From Kangiella profundi (lineage in GTDB: Bacteria; Pseudomonadota; Gammaproteobacteria; Enterobacterales; Kangiellaceae), in assembly GCF_002838765.1 (NCBI RefSeq), contig NZ_CP025120.1, positions 186,001 to 250,000 on the forward strand: DNA of 64,000 nt, in the 5' to 3' direction. The notes under the pieces were generated by a model. The model ran no database searches and was not told the DNA's origin. It was given only the letters and a program-made list of their open reading frames with translations. Shown one piece after another: positions 1 through 9,539 of this stretch (the stretch's first letter is position 1; each line of letters opens with the position of its first letter). The position numbers were made by a program, and so were the translations under genes.

Positions 1-3000
1 GTCAGGTTGATCGTCGGATTCGTGAATTAATAGAGAAAACGGCTAATGAAGAAGAAGCCAATAAGGTATTAATCAATATTCTATTCTACGTTGCTCAATT
101 TGATACAGAAGATGAGCAAGTCAAAGAGGTTCAGGATAAGTTCCAGCTAAATCAACTTATGGATTCACTTGGCGATCTAGAAAGTGAATCTAGTGATTTA
201 ACTGGACCTGACACAGAAAGTGTTCGTATTGCCCTTAACGTTATTAAAGAAGACTTAGGCGAAATAAAAGAGTCACTCGATCTTTACATCAGAACCAAAT
301 CGCAGGAAAGAGAACCGTTAGAAGACATGGTTCCGGCAATGCAAAAGATTTCCGATACCATGTCGATGCTAGGTCTGACCCAGTCAAAGGACATGATCAG
401 CAAACAGATGAAATCCATTGGCAATTTGCTTGATGGCTCTGAGGCAGATCGTGAGCAAGGCCTGGTTTATATCGCAGAAGGGATTTTATCGCTTGAGGAT
501 TATATCGAGCGTGCATTAAAAATGGACAGCAAGCAACTTGCCAATGAAAGCCTGGGCCAAGGTGAAGGCGAGTCCTTGCAGATTATTAATGCACGATACC
601 AACTAGTTCAGGAAAGTCGTGGCAACTTACATAAAGTTAAAGATGCTATTACCGACTATCTTGATGAAAGTCATAACATTAAAAGGTTAGAGCAAGTACC
701 TGAGCTATTAAAAGAAGTTGAAGGTGCATTAACATTCGCACAATTGGATAACTTACTCGAAGTAATATCCAAAGCTAAAAACTTTGTAGTTAAATATCTA
801 ATTAGTGAGAAAGTAGTACTCAGCGAAGCAGAAATTTCTACACTTGCTGATGCGATAAGTTCGGTTGACTATTATTTAGAAGGATTGATGTCTTCAGGCC
901 TTCATGGATTGCCGGTTATATTACAACGAGCAATCGATAGTATTGGTGAGCTTGAAGCTCATTATGGAAGTCTTGATGAAGAGCTTTTACCAGTATTGGA
1001 TGATGCGCTGGAAATGCCAGAAATCGAAATGGTCGAAAGCGAATCATATGACGAGTCTGATGATAGCGATGAGTTGATAGATGATGAAGTGCGTGAAATC
1101 TTTATTGAAGAAGCCGATGAGGTTCTCGAAGAGATGCACAGTCTATTACCTGAGTGGAAACAGGATCAGACTAATAAAGAAGCTATCTCCACTATCCGCC
1201 GTAATTTCCACACCCTTAAAGGTAGTGGCCGTATGGTGGGTGCCACTGATATAGGTGAGCTAAGCTGGGCGATAGAAAATATGTTAAATCGCCTGATTGA
1301 CCATAGCATTGAATATACTCCTGCACTTTTCGTAACAACCGAAGAAGTTGCTAATACATTGCCAGAAATGGTTAAGCAGTTTGCATCAGGTCAAAAAACT
1401 AAATTCCCTAAAGAATTGGCAGACCGTGCAAATCGAATAAGTAAAGGCGAGATCATTACGGATATTCAGCCTCAACAGGAGCAGACTGAAGAAGAGGCAG
1501 ATCAGGCCGCTGAGCAAGAACTGTTTGATATCTTCAAGCAAGAGGCAGAAGGTCACGTAACCAGTCTTGAAATGTTCGCCAATCAGCGTCAACAAGGTAT
1601 TACTCAGAGTCAAATTAGCGACAATCTGTTGCGTTCACTGCACACTCTAAAGGGTGTTGCCCACATTGCTAACATACAGTCATTAACGAATGTTATTGTC
1701 CCTGTTGAAAGTTATTTCCAGGAGTTAAAAACTCGTGAGCTATTAGCCGAAGAGGCTGATATGGCTTTAATTGATCATACCAAGGATCTACTAAAACATA
1801 TCATCAGCACTCCTGAAGATGACCAGGTAATCTCTGCACATGAAGATGAAATTCTGCAACAACTTGCCCAGCAGCAGAAGCGTTTTGACGAATCTGGTGA
1901 GGCTGGACAGGATCAGGGTCGTGACCCAGAGTTAATCAAAGACATCTTTAATATTGCTTCAGACGTTTTAGTTGATATTGAAAGTACAAACTTACAGGAA
2001 ACACCAGAGCCTCAGCGTCTGGAGAAAATATCTTACCTGATGGCCTCAGTAGATCGTCTGAAAAGTATTCTCAGCGAAGCAGAGCTTAATGAAATTGACC
2101 AGGTTGTAGCTGCATTGAGTGACGCGTTACAACGTAATATGACTGCTAACAAGGTTGATACTTCAATTGGTGTTTTACTGCAAGAAGCATACAACCAGCT
2201 TGAAAACCAGTTTGACTGTCTTGCAGCCAACTTATCTATTCCAGAAGCTAAAGACCTGGTTCAGGCACTACAAACCTGGAATCCTGCAGAAACAGCTGAT
2301 CTTGAATTAGAGCCTGCATCCGAAGAAACGACTTCAGGTGGAAGTGGAGAAATCCATCTTGAAGAAGCTTCTGAAGAACCAGAACAAATACCTGCTACGG
2401 AAGAGAAGGAAGAGTATAGAGCTGTTCAAGATGATAACTCAATCGAGTTTGACCTTGATGACTTTACGCCGCCTTTAAAAACTAAAGATAAGTCAGTTGT
2501 AGAAACTGAAGAGAAAGAATCATCAGAAGATGATAATTCACTAGAGTTTACGCTAGAAGATGATTTCCTTACCAAAGAATCAGAAGAGAGCCAGGAAGAG
2601 AAAGTAGAAGAAAAAGAAAAGGCTGCAACTGACGATAATTCCGTTGAATTTGAGTTCTCCGATGAATTCCTTGCCTCTGAACCATTGGAGGAAGAGTCAG
2701 TTACTGATGAACTTGAAGAAACAGAAGATTTAAGTATAGAGGATGCCGCTGAAGAGCTGGGTCTTGACCTAAGTGATGAGTTAGACCTATCTGAAGAATT
2801 AACAGCTGACGAAAAAGAGGAAGCTCCAGAAGAGACAGCTCAAGAAGAAGTATTGGACTCAGAGCTTCCAGAAGAGCCTGAAGTAACAGCCGAGATTGAA
2901 GAGCCAGAGCTAGAAGAGCCACAACAGTCTGAAGCTGAAGACAGCGTTTCTGAAGTTAGCGAAGAAGCTGCAGAGCAATTAGAAGAGCAAGTAGAAGAGG

Positions 3001-5966
3001 TAGATGTACCAGCAGAGGAAGAAACTGCAGAGGTTAGCGAAGAGGCACCAGTACCTGAGAAAGAATTTGCTAAAACCATAAGCCTTGATCTAGATGTAGA
3101 TGATGAGTTACTTGAGATCTTCAGCGAAGAAGCAGAAGAATTATTCGATAGTGATGCAAACTTACTTCAGAAGTGGCGCCAGGAGCCAAACAATCTAAAA
3201 ATTATTGCAGAGTTGCAGCGTAACTTACACACCCTTAAGGGTAGCGCTAGAATGGCTGGCTTCTCACCAATTGGCGACTTGGCTCATGGTCTGGAAGATT
3301 TATATACCGCTATTACCGATCAGCTATTTGCATCATCTGATGAAGCGATCGATTTGGCTGAGCGTGCGGAAGACAAATTATTGGCTATCTTCAATGCTCG
3401 CAATACTCCTGAAAAGATCCCATCACCTGCTGCAATGCTTGATGAGATCGAAGGCTTTATTGCTGCCCAAAAAGCTGGTCGAGCATATGTGCGTCCACAG
3501 CCAGAGACAGAAGTTGCTCCAGAAGCTGAAGAAGTTAAGCCGTCAGAGCCAGAGAAAGCCGAAGAAACAACGACCGTTGCAGAAACTGAACAGCCTGCTG
3601 AGCCTGAAGAGGCTGCAGCTAAAGAGGAAATCGATACAGAAGAAGCTGCCTGGAATGAGGAGCTGGCTGAACTGTTCCTTGGTGAAGCATCTGAACTGTT
3701 GACTTCATATGAAGAAGCAATCGAGCGCTGGTCGAAAGATTTACACAATGTAGAGCCATTGAACACGGCTATGCGTAATCTGCATACACTTAAGAGTGGT
3801 GCAAAACTGGCTGCTATTACTCCAGTTGGTGATTTAACTCACAAGCTTGAAGGAGTAGTCGAGGCTCTGGCAAGAGATCCTAGACTTGGTCATGCCCGCT
3901 GGGCTGATATGCTGCGTCGAAGCTATGACGAGCTACACGAAATGGTTGAGCAGGTTCGTAATGGTCAGATGCCTGCGAAACCAGCTGAGCTATTACGTAA
4001 ACTCGAAAATGATAAAGCAACCATTGAGTCTCAGTTAGAGCAACTGGATAAGCGTGATCTTGCTGAGTCTGGTGAACAGGCTGAAGTGAAAATTGTTTCA
4101 CTAGCTGACAGACAGAAACAAAAGGAAGAAGAAGCTAAAGAAGCAGCTAACCGGGATGTCATCCGCGTACGCTCAGAGGTACTGGATAACTTGGTGAATT
4201 TGTCTGGTGAGGCTTCAATCTTCCGTTCGCGTCTTGAGCAGCAGGTTGCAGACCTTAACTTCAACCTGGGTGAGATGTCATCAACTGTTGATCGTCTACG
4301 TGAACAGTTACGTAACCTGGAAATTGAAACAGAAGCACAGGTACTGTATCGCCGAGAGATTTCCGGTGTTGATTTTGACGAGTTCGACCCACTGGAAATG
4401 GACCGTTATACCCGCCAACAGGAATTAACACGAAGCTTGTTGGAGGCTGCAAGTGATTTGTTATCAATTCAGGAAACACTGGAAACCAAGGTTGGCGATG
4501 CAGAAGCCACATTGCTGGCACAGGGTCGCGTAAATACCGAGTTGCAAGACCGTTTGATGCGTACACGAATGGTGCCGTTTAACAGTATTGAGAGTCGTTT
4601 GCGCCGTATGGTTCGTCAGATTTCAACCGAACTAAATAAAGATGTTGATCTGATTCTGGAGTCTGAAGGTGAGATGGACCGTACTGTAATTGAGCGAATG
4701 GTTGCACCGCTCGACCATATGCTCCGAAACGCAATTGACCACGGTATTGAATCTAAGGATGAGCGTAAGAAAGCCGGTAAAGCAGAAAAAGGTACGGTGC
4801 ACCTGAGCTTGTCGAGACGTGGTAATGAAGTTTATATCCAGATTCAGGATGATGGTGCCGGTATCCGTAAAGATAAGGTGCGTAAACGTGCTATTTCGCA
4901 GGGCATGATCGATGAATCCTACAATCCTACAGATCGTGAGCTATTCCGTCTGATTCTACAGCCTGGTTTCTCAACAGCAGAAACTGTGACCCAGATTTCT
5001 GGTCGTGGTGTGGGCATGGATGTAGTGCATAGTGAGATCCTTCAGCTTGGTGGTTCATTAAATATCAGCTCTGAAGAAGGTAAAGGCACAACGATGACAG
5101 TGCGTTTACCATTCACCTTATCATCTAACCAGGCGTTGATGGTTAAAGTAAAAGGTGAGCCATACGCGATTCCATTGTCGAATATCACGACAGTTGCACG
5201 TGTTAGTGCAAAAGAAGTATTAGAGATCTATCAGGATAAAGATAAGACCTTCACGCATCTTGGTGAAGAGTATGAGTTGCGTTATCTAGGTCAGATTCTA
5301 GATCGAAATTCAGATATTGTTCCCCCGGTAGATGAATTCGTTCCTGTATTGATTATTCAAGGTGAAGATAAACCAATTGCGGTACACGTTGACGAATTGA
5401 TCGGTTCACGTGAAATCGTGGTAAAAAACATTGGTCGTCAGATCTCGACAGTGCCGGGCATTTCAGGTGCGTCAATTCTGGGTGATGGTAGCGTTGTACT
5501 GATTCTGGATATGCAGACATTAGTTGACCGTTTCCACGAGTGGGATTTCTCTCACGAAGCCGGAATGGTACAGGAGACACCGGTCGAAGATCGTATCCCA
5601 GTAGTTATGGTTGTGGATGATTCGATTACAGTTCGTAAAGTTACTGCACGACTACTGCAACGTCATCAATTCCAGGTAATGACAGCAAAAGATGGTGTTG
5701 ATGCAATTACACAGCTACATGACGATATTCCAGATGTCATGCTACTGGATATTGAGATGCCACGAATGGATGGTTTTGAACTAGCAACCATTATTCGACA
5801 TGATGAAAGACTCAAGCATTTACCAATCATTATGATCACTTCTCGTACCGGTGAAAAACACCGCGAGCGTGCAGAGCAGATTGGTGTTAATCGTTATCTG
5901 GGTAAACCTTATAATGAGGAAACTCTGTTAGGCACGATTGATGAAATGCTTAAGTTGGAAGACTAA
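1..5966 (+). CDS. chpA: ChpA/PilL-like hybrid chemosensory histidine kinase (5' end outside window)
   Basis: CheA-type kinase that by family would drive type IV pilus chemosensing (Chp/Pil-Chp). The frame is open to base 3 with no stop, so the ATG at 159 is internal and the N-terminus is missing. Counting from base 159: four Hpt domains with phosphorylatable His at about 351, 495, 1024 and 1209 (HTLKG, or HTLKS in the last); a very acidic Glu-rich linker about 740-970; dimerisation region from about 1333; HATPase with N box HMLRNAIDHG about 1510-1530 and GRGVGMDVV; CheW domain about 1660-1795; C-terminal receiver with Asp 1864 in LLDIEMPRMDG. Multiple Hpt domains plus a terminal receiver are typical of Pseudomonas ChpA. 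chpB- and chpC-like genes follow directly. Earlier pil/chp genes presumably lie upstream of the window. Confidence 0.93.
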   Translation, partial: QVDRRIRELIEKTANEEEANKVLINILFYVAQFDTEDEQVKEVQDKFQLNQLMDSLGDLESESSDLTGPDTESVRIALNVIKEDLGEIKESLDLYIRTKSQEREPLEDMVPAMQKISDTMSMLGLTQSKDMISKQMKSIGNLLDGSEADREQGLVYIAEGILSLEDYIERALKMDSKQLANESLGQGEGESLQIINARYQLVQESRGNLHKVKDAITDYLDESHNIKRLEQVPELLKEVEGALTFAQLDNLLEVISKAKNFVVKYLISEKVVLSEAEISTLADAISSVDYYLEGLMSSGLHGLPVILQRAIDSIGELEAHYGSLDEELLPVLDDALEMPEIEMVESESYDESDDSDELIDDEVREIFIEEADEVLEEMHSLLPEWKQDQTNKEAISTIRRNFHTLKGSGRMVGATDIGELSWAIENMLNRLIDHSIEYTPALFVTTEEVANTLPEMVKQFASGQKTKFPKELADRANRISKGEIITDIQPQQEQTEEEADQAAEQELFDIFKQEAEGHVTSLEMFANQRQQGITQSQISDNLLRSLHTLKGVAHIANIQSLTNVIVPVESYFQELKTRELLAEEADMALIDHTKDLLKHIISTPEDDQVISAHEDEILQQLAQQQKRFDESGEAGQDQGRDPELIKDIFNIASDVLVDIESTNLQETPEPQRLEKISYLMASVDRLKSILSEAELNEIDQVVAALSDALQRNMTANKVDTSIGVLLQEAYNQLENQFDCLAANLSIPEAKDLVQALQTWNPAETADLELEPASEETTSGGSGEIHLEEASEEPEQIPATEEKEEYRAVQDDNSIEFDLDDFTPPLKTKDKSVVETEEKESSEDDNSLEFTLEDDFLTKESEESQEEKVEEKEKAATDDNSVEFEFSDEFLASEPLEEESVTDELEETEDLSIEDAAEELGLDLSDELDLSEELTADEKEEAPEETAQEEVLDSELPEEPEVTAEIEEPELEEPQQSEAEDSVSEVSEEAAEQLEEQVEEVDVPAEEETAEVSEEAPVPEKEFAKTISLDLDVDDELLEIFSEEAEELFDSDANLLQKWRQEPNNLKIIAELQRNLHTLKGSARMAGFSPIGDLAHGLEDLYTAITDQLFASSDEAIDLAERAEDKLLAIFNARNTPEKIPSPAAMLDEIEGFIAAQKAGRAYVRPQPETEVAPEAEEVKPSEPEKAEETTTVAETEQPAEPEEAAAKEEIDTEEAAWNEELAELFLGEASELLTSYEEAIERWSKDLHNVEPLNTAMRNLHTLKSGAKLAAITPVGDLTHKLEGVVEALARDPRLGHARWADMLRRSYDELHEMVEQVRNGQMPAKPAELLRKLENDKATIESQLEQLDKRDLAESGEQAEVKIVSLADRQKQKEEEAKEAANRDVIRVRSEVLDNLVNLSGEASIFRSRLEQQVADLNFNLGEMSSTVDRLREQLRNLEIETEAQVLYRREISGVDFDEFDPLEMDRYTRQQELTRSLLEAASDLLSIQETLETKVGDAEATLLAQGRVNTELQDRLMRTRMVPFNSIESRLRRMVRQISTELNKDVDLILESEGEMDRTVIERMVAPLDHMLRNAIDHGIESKDERKKAGKAEKGTVHLSLSRRGNEVYIQIQDDGAGIRKDKVRKRAISQGMIDESYNPTDRELFRLILQPGFSTAETVTQISGRGVGMDVVHSEILQLGGSLNISSEEGKGTTMTVRLPFTLSSNQALMVKVKGEPYAIPLSNITTVARVSAKEVLEIYQDKDKTFTHLGEEYELRYLGQILDRNSDIVPPVDEFVPVLIIQGEDKPIAVHVDELIGSREIVVKNIGRQISTVPGISGASILGDGSVVLILDMQTLVDRFHEWDFSHEAGMVQETPVEDRIPVVMVVDDSITVRKVTARLLQRHQFQVMTAKDGVDAITQLHDDIPDVMLLDIEMPRMDGFELATIIRHDERLKHLPIIMITSRTGEKHRERAEQIGVNRYLGKPYNEETLLGTIDEMLKLED

Positions 5967-5984
5967 AGGATTAAACAAGCTGTA

Positions 5985-6578
5985 ATGAATACAATGTTGG
6001 TGTTGCTGGCAGCCTCAACCGGTGGTCCAGCAGCAGTTAAGGCTTTTATTGATGCCTTGCCCGATAAGCCGTTACCGGTTTGTTTTGTTCTGGCGAATCA
6101 CATTAATGAAGGGTCATTACCTAATTTGCAAGCAATGCTTAACGAGCATGCTTTTATTGATGCTGAAATTATAGATCAATACAAAGATATTAAGCCTGGC
6201 AAATTATATATAGCTCCGATCGATAAAAAGATTAGTTTCGTGGTGCAGGGTAAGATCATCATTACTGATGAAGAGTGGAGCAAACCTTATGCTCCCAATA
6301 TTAATGAACTATTTGCCGAATCGCTCGAGCTAAGAGATGTTGAAAAACTAGCGATTGTGTTCAGTGGTATGGGTGATGATGGTTCAGCAAATTCTGATTT
6401 GTTGACTGAGAGTGGGGTTGATATCTGGTGCCAGACAATAGAAAGTTGTATCCAGTCTTCAATGCCCGAAAGTATGATTAAAACAGGAAATGTAACCTAC
6501 AAAGATGACCCAGCCGGACTGGCAGAGCAATTGGTCATTTTGTTAGAGGCGTTGTTTCCAGTTGACCAATACGCGTGA
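5985..6578 (+). CDS. chpB: CheB-type protein-glutamate methylesterase without receiver (ChpB-like)
   Basis: Methylesterase that would reset the methylation of the pilus chemoreceptor. The 197 residues correspond only to the CheB catalytic domain: Ser in AASTGG near the N-terminus, His in ANHIN, and Asp in FSGMGDDG match the Ser-His-Asp triad. No receiver domain precedes it, as in ChpB-type proteins rather than classical CheB. It starts 18 bases after the chpA stop; the purine-rich AAAGGA lies about 14 bases before the ATG, a long spacing. Its stop overlaps a GTG that begins the next frame, so the genes are probably translationally coupled. Confidence 0.85.
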   Translation: MNTMLVLLAASTGGPAAVKAFIDALPDKPLPVCFVLANHINEGSLPNLQAMLNEHAFIDAEIIDQYKDIKPGKLYIAPIDKKISFVVQGKIIITDEEWSKPYAPNINELFAESLELRDVEKLAIVFSGMGDDGSANSDLLTESGVDIWCQTIESCIQSSMPESMIKTGNVTYKDDPAGLAEQLVILLEALFPVDQYA

Positions 6579-6586
6579 GAGAAAGC

Positions 6587-7051
6587 ATGACCAACAAAGT
6601 ACAAGATGTTTACAGCTTTTTGATTCCAATGATTGAAAACAGTTTATTGTTGCCGAATGCGACAGTTGCTGAGATCGTTCCATTTATGAATGTGGATCTC
6701 ATGGAAGATGCTGAATCGAGTGAAGACTGGCAGATTGGTCAAATTGTATGGCGTAACATCAAGATTCCGGTAGTTTCCCTGGAAAGAGTGCAAGGTAAAA
6801 AAGATTTGGGTGAACTGCGCCGTTCGCGTATCGCAATTGTTTATACATTAAATGGTAACCAAGAAATTCCCTATATTGCGATTATGGTACAGGGCATTCC
6901 TCGATTGGTACCGGTAGATGAGAGTAACAGTAAATTGGTAGAGGAAGATTTGCCAAAGGGTGTTAAAGCCTGGGCCGATCTGGAAGGGCGAAAGGCGCTT
7001 ATACCTGATTTAGACCTGTTGGAAAATATGTTGTCTGAGAGCGCTTCTTAG
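6587..7051 (+). CDS. chpC: CheW-like adaptor protein (ChpC-like)
   Basis: Single CheW-like domain of about 154 residues, predicted to couple receptor to the ChpA kinase. Recognisable features are the LIPMIENSLLLPNATVAEI start, the GQIVWRNIKIPVVSLE strand pair and a hydrophobic core ending in IPDLDLLENML. The frame is open from a GTG at 6575 that overlaps the chpB stop, but the ATG at 6587, preceded by the purine stretch GAGAGAAAG, is the more likely start. It is the last gene of the Chp operon here; the next gene is convergent only 11 bases away, with no clear hairpin in the gap. Confidence 0.8.
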   Translation: MTNKVQDVYSFLIPMIENSLLLPNATVAEIVPFMNVDLMEDAESSEDWQIGQIVWRNIKIPVVSLERVQGKKDLGELRRSRIAIVYTLNGNQEIPYIAIMVQGIPRLVPVDESNSKLVEEDLPKGVKAWADLEGRKALIPDLDLLENMLSESAS

Positions 7052-7062
7052 TACGGAAATAC

Positions 7063-7791
7063 TCAGAAGTCACCCCAGACACTATTCATCACCGCGACGG
7101 CAGCCAAGGCTGCCGTTTCTGTTCTTAGAACTCTTGGCCCAAGTTTAACAGGTTTGCAGCCATGCGTTTCTACCCAGTTAATTTCCTCGTCACTGAAACC
7201 ACCCTCCGGGCCAACCCATAACTGAAGTTCTGACTTGGTGTCAGCGTTAATTGATTTGAAGCTATTGCTGGCATCAGGATGCATAAAAAAACTGTTACTG
7301 GTGAGCTGCTCAAGGGCTGCCTGCAATTTAATCGCTGGATGAAGTGTTGGGATACTATTACGGCCACACTGCTCACAGGCGCTTTCAATGACTTTTTGCC
7401 AGTGTTCATGTTTTTTTTGCCAGCGTTTGTCATCAAGCTTAACACCACAGCGCTCAGTAATTAGGGGAGTAAATTGTTTAACACCTAGCTCAACACCCTT
7501 TTGCAGAGTGAGCTCCATTTTATCGCCGCGTGAGACACCCTGATATAAATGAATATTTAAGGGTGATTCATTGTCGCTAGCTCGTGATTCGACAATTTCA
7601 ACGCTGACCTGGTTTCGCTCTATCGAAACAATATTGCCAAAATAACTATATCCGTCCCCATTAAATAATTCGAGTTGATGTCCAGTTGTCATACGCAAGA
7701 CACGACTAACGTGATTGGCAGCTTCTTTCTCAAGAATTACTGAGGAAGAGGTTGTCAGCTGTTGCGTGGTAAAAATCCGGGGAATTCGCAT
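7063..7791 (-). CDS. rsmE: 16S rRNA m3U1498 methyltransferase RsmE
   Basis: SPOUT-family methyltransferase that N3-methylates U1498 of 16S rRNA using S-adenosylmethionine. The 242-residue length is usual. The knotted SAM-binding end shows LWVGPEGGFSDEE and LGPRVLRTETA, the two family signatures, and the N-terminal PUA-like part has LELFNGDG. The ATG comes two bases after the bioA stop, and AAGGA inside the end of bioA serves as ribosome binding site, so the genes are co-transcribed. Confidence 0.93.
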   Translation of the reverse strand: MRIPRIFTTQQLTTSSSVILEKEAANHVSRVLRMTTGHQLELFNGDGYSYFGNIVSIERNQVSVEIVESRASDNESPLNIHLYQGVSRGDKMELTLQKGVELGVKQFTPLITERCGVKLDDKRWQKKHEHWQKVIESACEQCGRNSIPTLHPAIKLQAALEQLTSNSFFMHPDASNSFKSINADTKSELQLWVGPEGGFSDEEINWVETHGCKPVKLGPRVLRTETAALAAVAVMNSVWGDF

Positions 7792-7793
7792 CT

Positions 7794-9143
7794 TTAATCC
7801 TTAGTTGCCAGCTGAATACCCTGCCAAGCTATATCGGCCAGTTTATCGATCTCTTCAGGGGTTATGACGTAAGGAGGCATGAAGTAAACGACATTGCCCA
7901 GCGGGCGCAATAAAGCGCCTTGTGACAGGGCATGTTCGTAAACGCGCATACCTCGTCGCTCTTTCCAGTCATAAGGTCTACGAGTCTTTTTATCCTGTAC
8001 CATCTCTGCGGCCAAGATCATCCCCGTTTGTCTAACCTCAGCGATATTGGGATGATCGGCAAAATGTACGGTAGCTTGTGCCATGTGTTGTGCTAATACT
8101 TTATTATTTTCAATAATTGGTTGGCTCTGGAAAATATCCAGGGTTGCCTTGGCTACTGCACAACCTGTCGCATAACCGGTGTAACTGTGGGAATGAAGGA
8201 AGGCAGTAAGCTTTTCGTAATCATCATAAAAAGCCTGAAAAATTGACTCTCTGGTCAACATGGCAGACAAAGGCAAAAAGCCAGCCGTTAATCCTTTTGA
8301 GACACACATAAAGTCAGGACTGATATCTGCCTGCTCACAGGCAAATAAGGTGCCGGTTCGGCCAAAGCCAACAGCGATTTCATCAGCAATTAAATGCACA
8401 TCATACTGGTCACACAGTTTGCGTAATTCGCTAAGGTAGACCGGATGGTACATACGCATACCTGATGCACATTGAACTAAAGGCTCGACGATAATGGCAG
8501 CAACATTGCCATGTTCACGCTCGACAAGATCGCGCATTTTTTCAAACTGGCGTAATGAGTAATCATGCCAGCTTTCGCCTTCTTCACGGTAGAAACAATC
8601 AGGAGAAGGGGCTGTCATGACATCAAACATTAAAGACTTATATGGAGCCTTGTAAAGTCCCAGATCGGAAACTGCCAGAGCACCAGTAGTTTCGCCATGA
8701 TAGCCACTTTCAAGCGCAATAAATTTTGTCTTGTCGGGCTTGCTAGCCAATTGCCAATAATGAACACTCATTTTCAAGGCAATTTCGACAGCCGAAGAGC
8801 CGTTCTCACCATAGAATACACGGTCCAAGCCATCTGGTGTCATCGCAACCAGTTGCTCAGCCAGGTCAATTGCTGGCTCATGGGTAAAACCGGCAAAAAT
8901 TACATGTTCAAGCTTATCCACCTGCTCTTTCATGGCATTGGCAATGGTTGGGTTGCTATGGCCAAACAGATTAACCCACCAAGAGCTCACCGCATCAATA
9001 TAGCGGTTGCCATCAAAGTCCTCTAAATAGACGCCCTCACCACGTTTGATTGGCGTCATAGGGTAGCGCTCATAATCCTTCATCTGACTGCATGGGTGCC
9101 AAAGTACGGCAAGGTCACGTTGTTTAAGGGAAGCGTTATCCAT
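7794..9143 (-). CDS. bioA: Adenosylmethionine-8-amino-7-oxononanoate aminotransferase BioA
   Basis: PLP-dependent transaminase that makes 7,8-diaminopelargonic acid in biotin synthesis, with SAM as amino donor. 449 residues, normal for BioA. Signatures: LWHPCSQMKDYE at the N-terminus, SSWWVNLFGHSNP, YHGETTGALAVSD, and MCVSKGLTAGFLPLSA containing the PLP lysine; LRPLGNVVYFMPPYV near the end. No other bio genes are in the window and no BirA operator of the E. coli type was seen upstream. It sits upstream of rsmE in one unit; the link may be SAM use or simply chance. Confidence 0.95.
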   Translation of the reverse strand: MDNASLKQRDLAVLWHPCSQMKDYERYPMTPIKRGEGVYLEDFDGNRYIDAVSSWWVNLFGHSNPTIANAMKEQVDKLEHVIFAGFTHEPAIDLAEQLVAMTPDGLDRVFYGENGSSAVEIALKMSVHYWQLASKPDKTKFIALESGYHGETTGALAVSDLGLYKAPYKSLMFDVMTAPSPDCFYREEGESWHDYSLRQFEKMRDLVEREHGNVAAIIVEPLVQCASGMRMYHPVYLSELRKLCDQYDVHLIADEIAVGFGRTGTLFACEQADISPDFMCVSKGLTAGFLPLSAMLTRESIFQAFYDDYEKLTAFLHSHSYTGYATGCAVAKATLDIFQSQPIIENNKVLAQHMAQATVHFADHPNIAEVRQTGMILAAEMVQDKKTRRPYDWKERRGMRVYEHALSQGALLRPLGNVVYFMPPYVITPEEIDKLADIAWQGIQLATKD

Positions 9144-9275
9144 AAAACTCTATTGAAACCATTGAAAAATGATGGCGCTATTATCGCGTATTTAGGAGCG
9201 AGACTCAAAGAGGAACCTAGAATACCAATAGGAAAAATGGTAAAAGAAAGCAACTATTAAATTGAGGAAAAGTAA

Positions 9276-9491
9276 ATGGATAAATCAGAAAGTGCAAAAG
9301 TAAAGCTTACTGGGGGAACAATATTTATAATTATTCTGGTTGTTGCAATATTCGGAAATGTAAGATCAAATGAGATAGAGGATAAGATTGATAAACTTCA
9401 AGAGTCTGTGAATAGGCTTGAGCAAAGTTTAAGTTACCTTCATAGCAGGCTTGACGAAAAAGTACCAAAAAAAGATGAAGCAAAAGAGTAA
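9276..9491 (+). CDS. Small single-pass membrane protein with coiled coil, unknown function
   Basis: A 71-residue protein I do not recognise. One hydrophobic segment (about residues 11-27, GGTIFIIILVVAIFG) is followed by a charged heptad-like stretch (EIEDKIDKLQESVNRLEQSL) predicted to form a coiled coil, and a Lys/Glu-rich tail. GAGG sits 9 bases before the ATG, and a strong hairpin terminator follows the stop, so it has the look of a real monocistronic gene. It is divergent from bioA and convergent with ahcY. Confidence 0.6.
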   Translation: MDKSESAKVKLTGGTIFIIILVVAIFGNVRSNEIEDKIDKLQESVNRLEQSLSYLHSRLDEKVPKKDEAKE

Positions 9492-9494
9492 TAA

Positions 9495-9518
9495 AAAAGC
9501 CGGCAAAAGCCGGCTTTT
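9495..9518. terminator. Bidirectional terminator between the small membrane gene and ahcY
   Basis: Perfect 10-bp inverted repeat AAAAGCCGGC / GCCGGCTTTT with an AAAA loop. It ends in a T run on each strand, so it can stop the 9276 gene on plus and ahcY on minus. Confidence 0.85.
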
Positions 9519-9539
9519 AAAGTACTAGCAGAACAGTCA

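Noticed and set aside
159..161. ATG at 159 as the chpA start
   Set aside because: The reading frame continues open and protein-like to the left edge.
3205..3702. 165-codon plus-strand frame inside chpA
   Set aside because: Out-of-frame reading of the repetitive Glu-rich coding sequence; no ribosome site or protein-like pattern.
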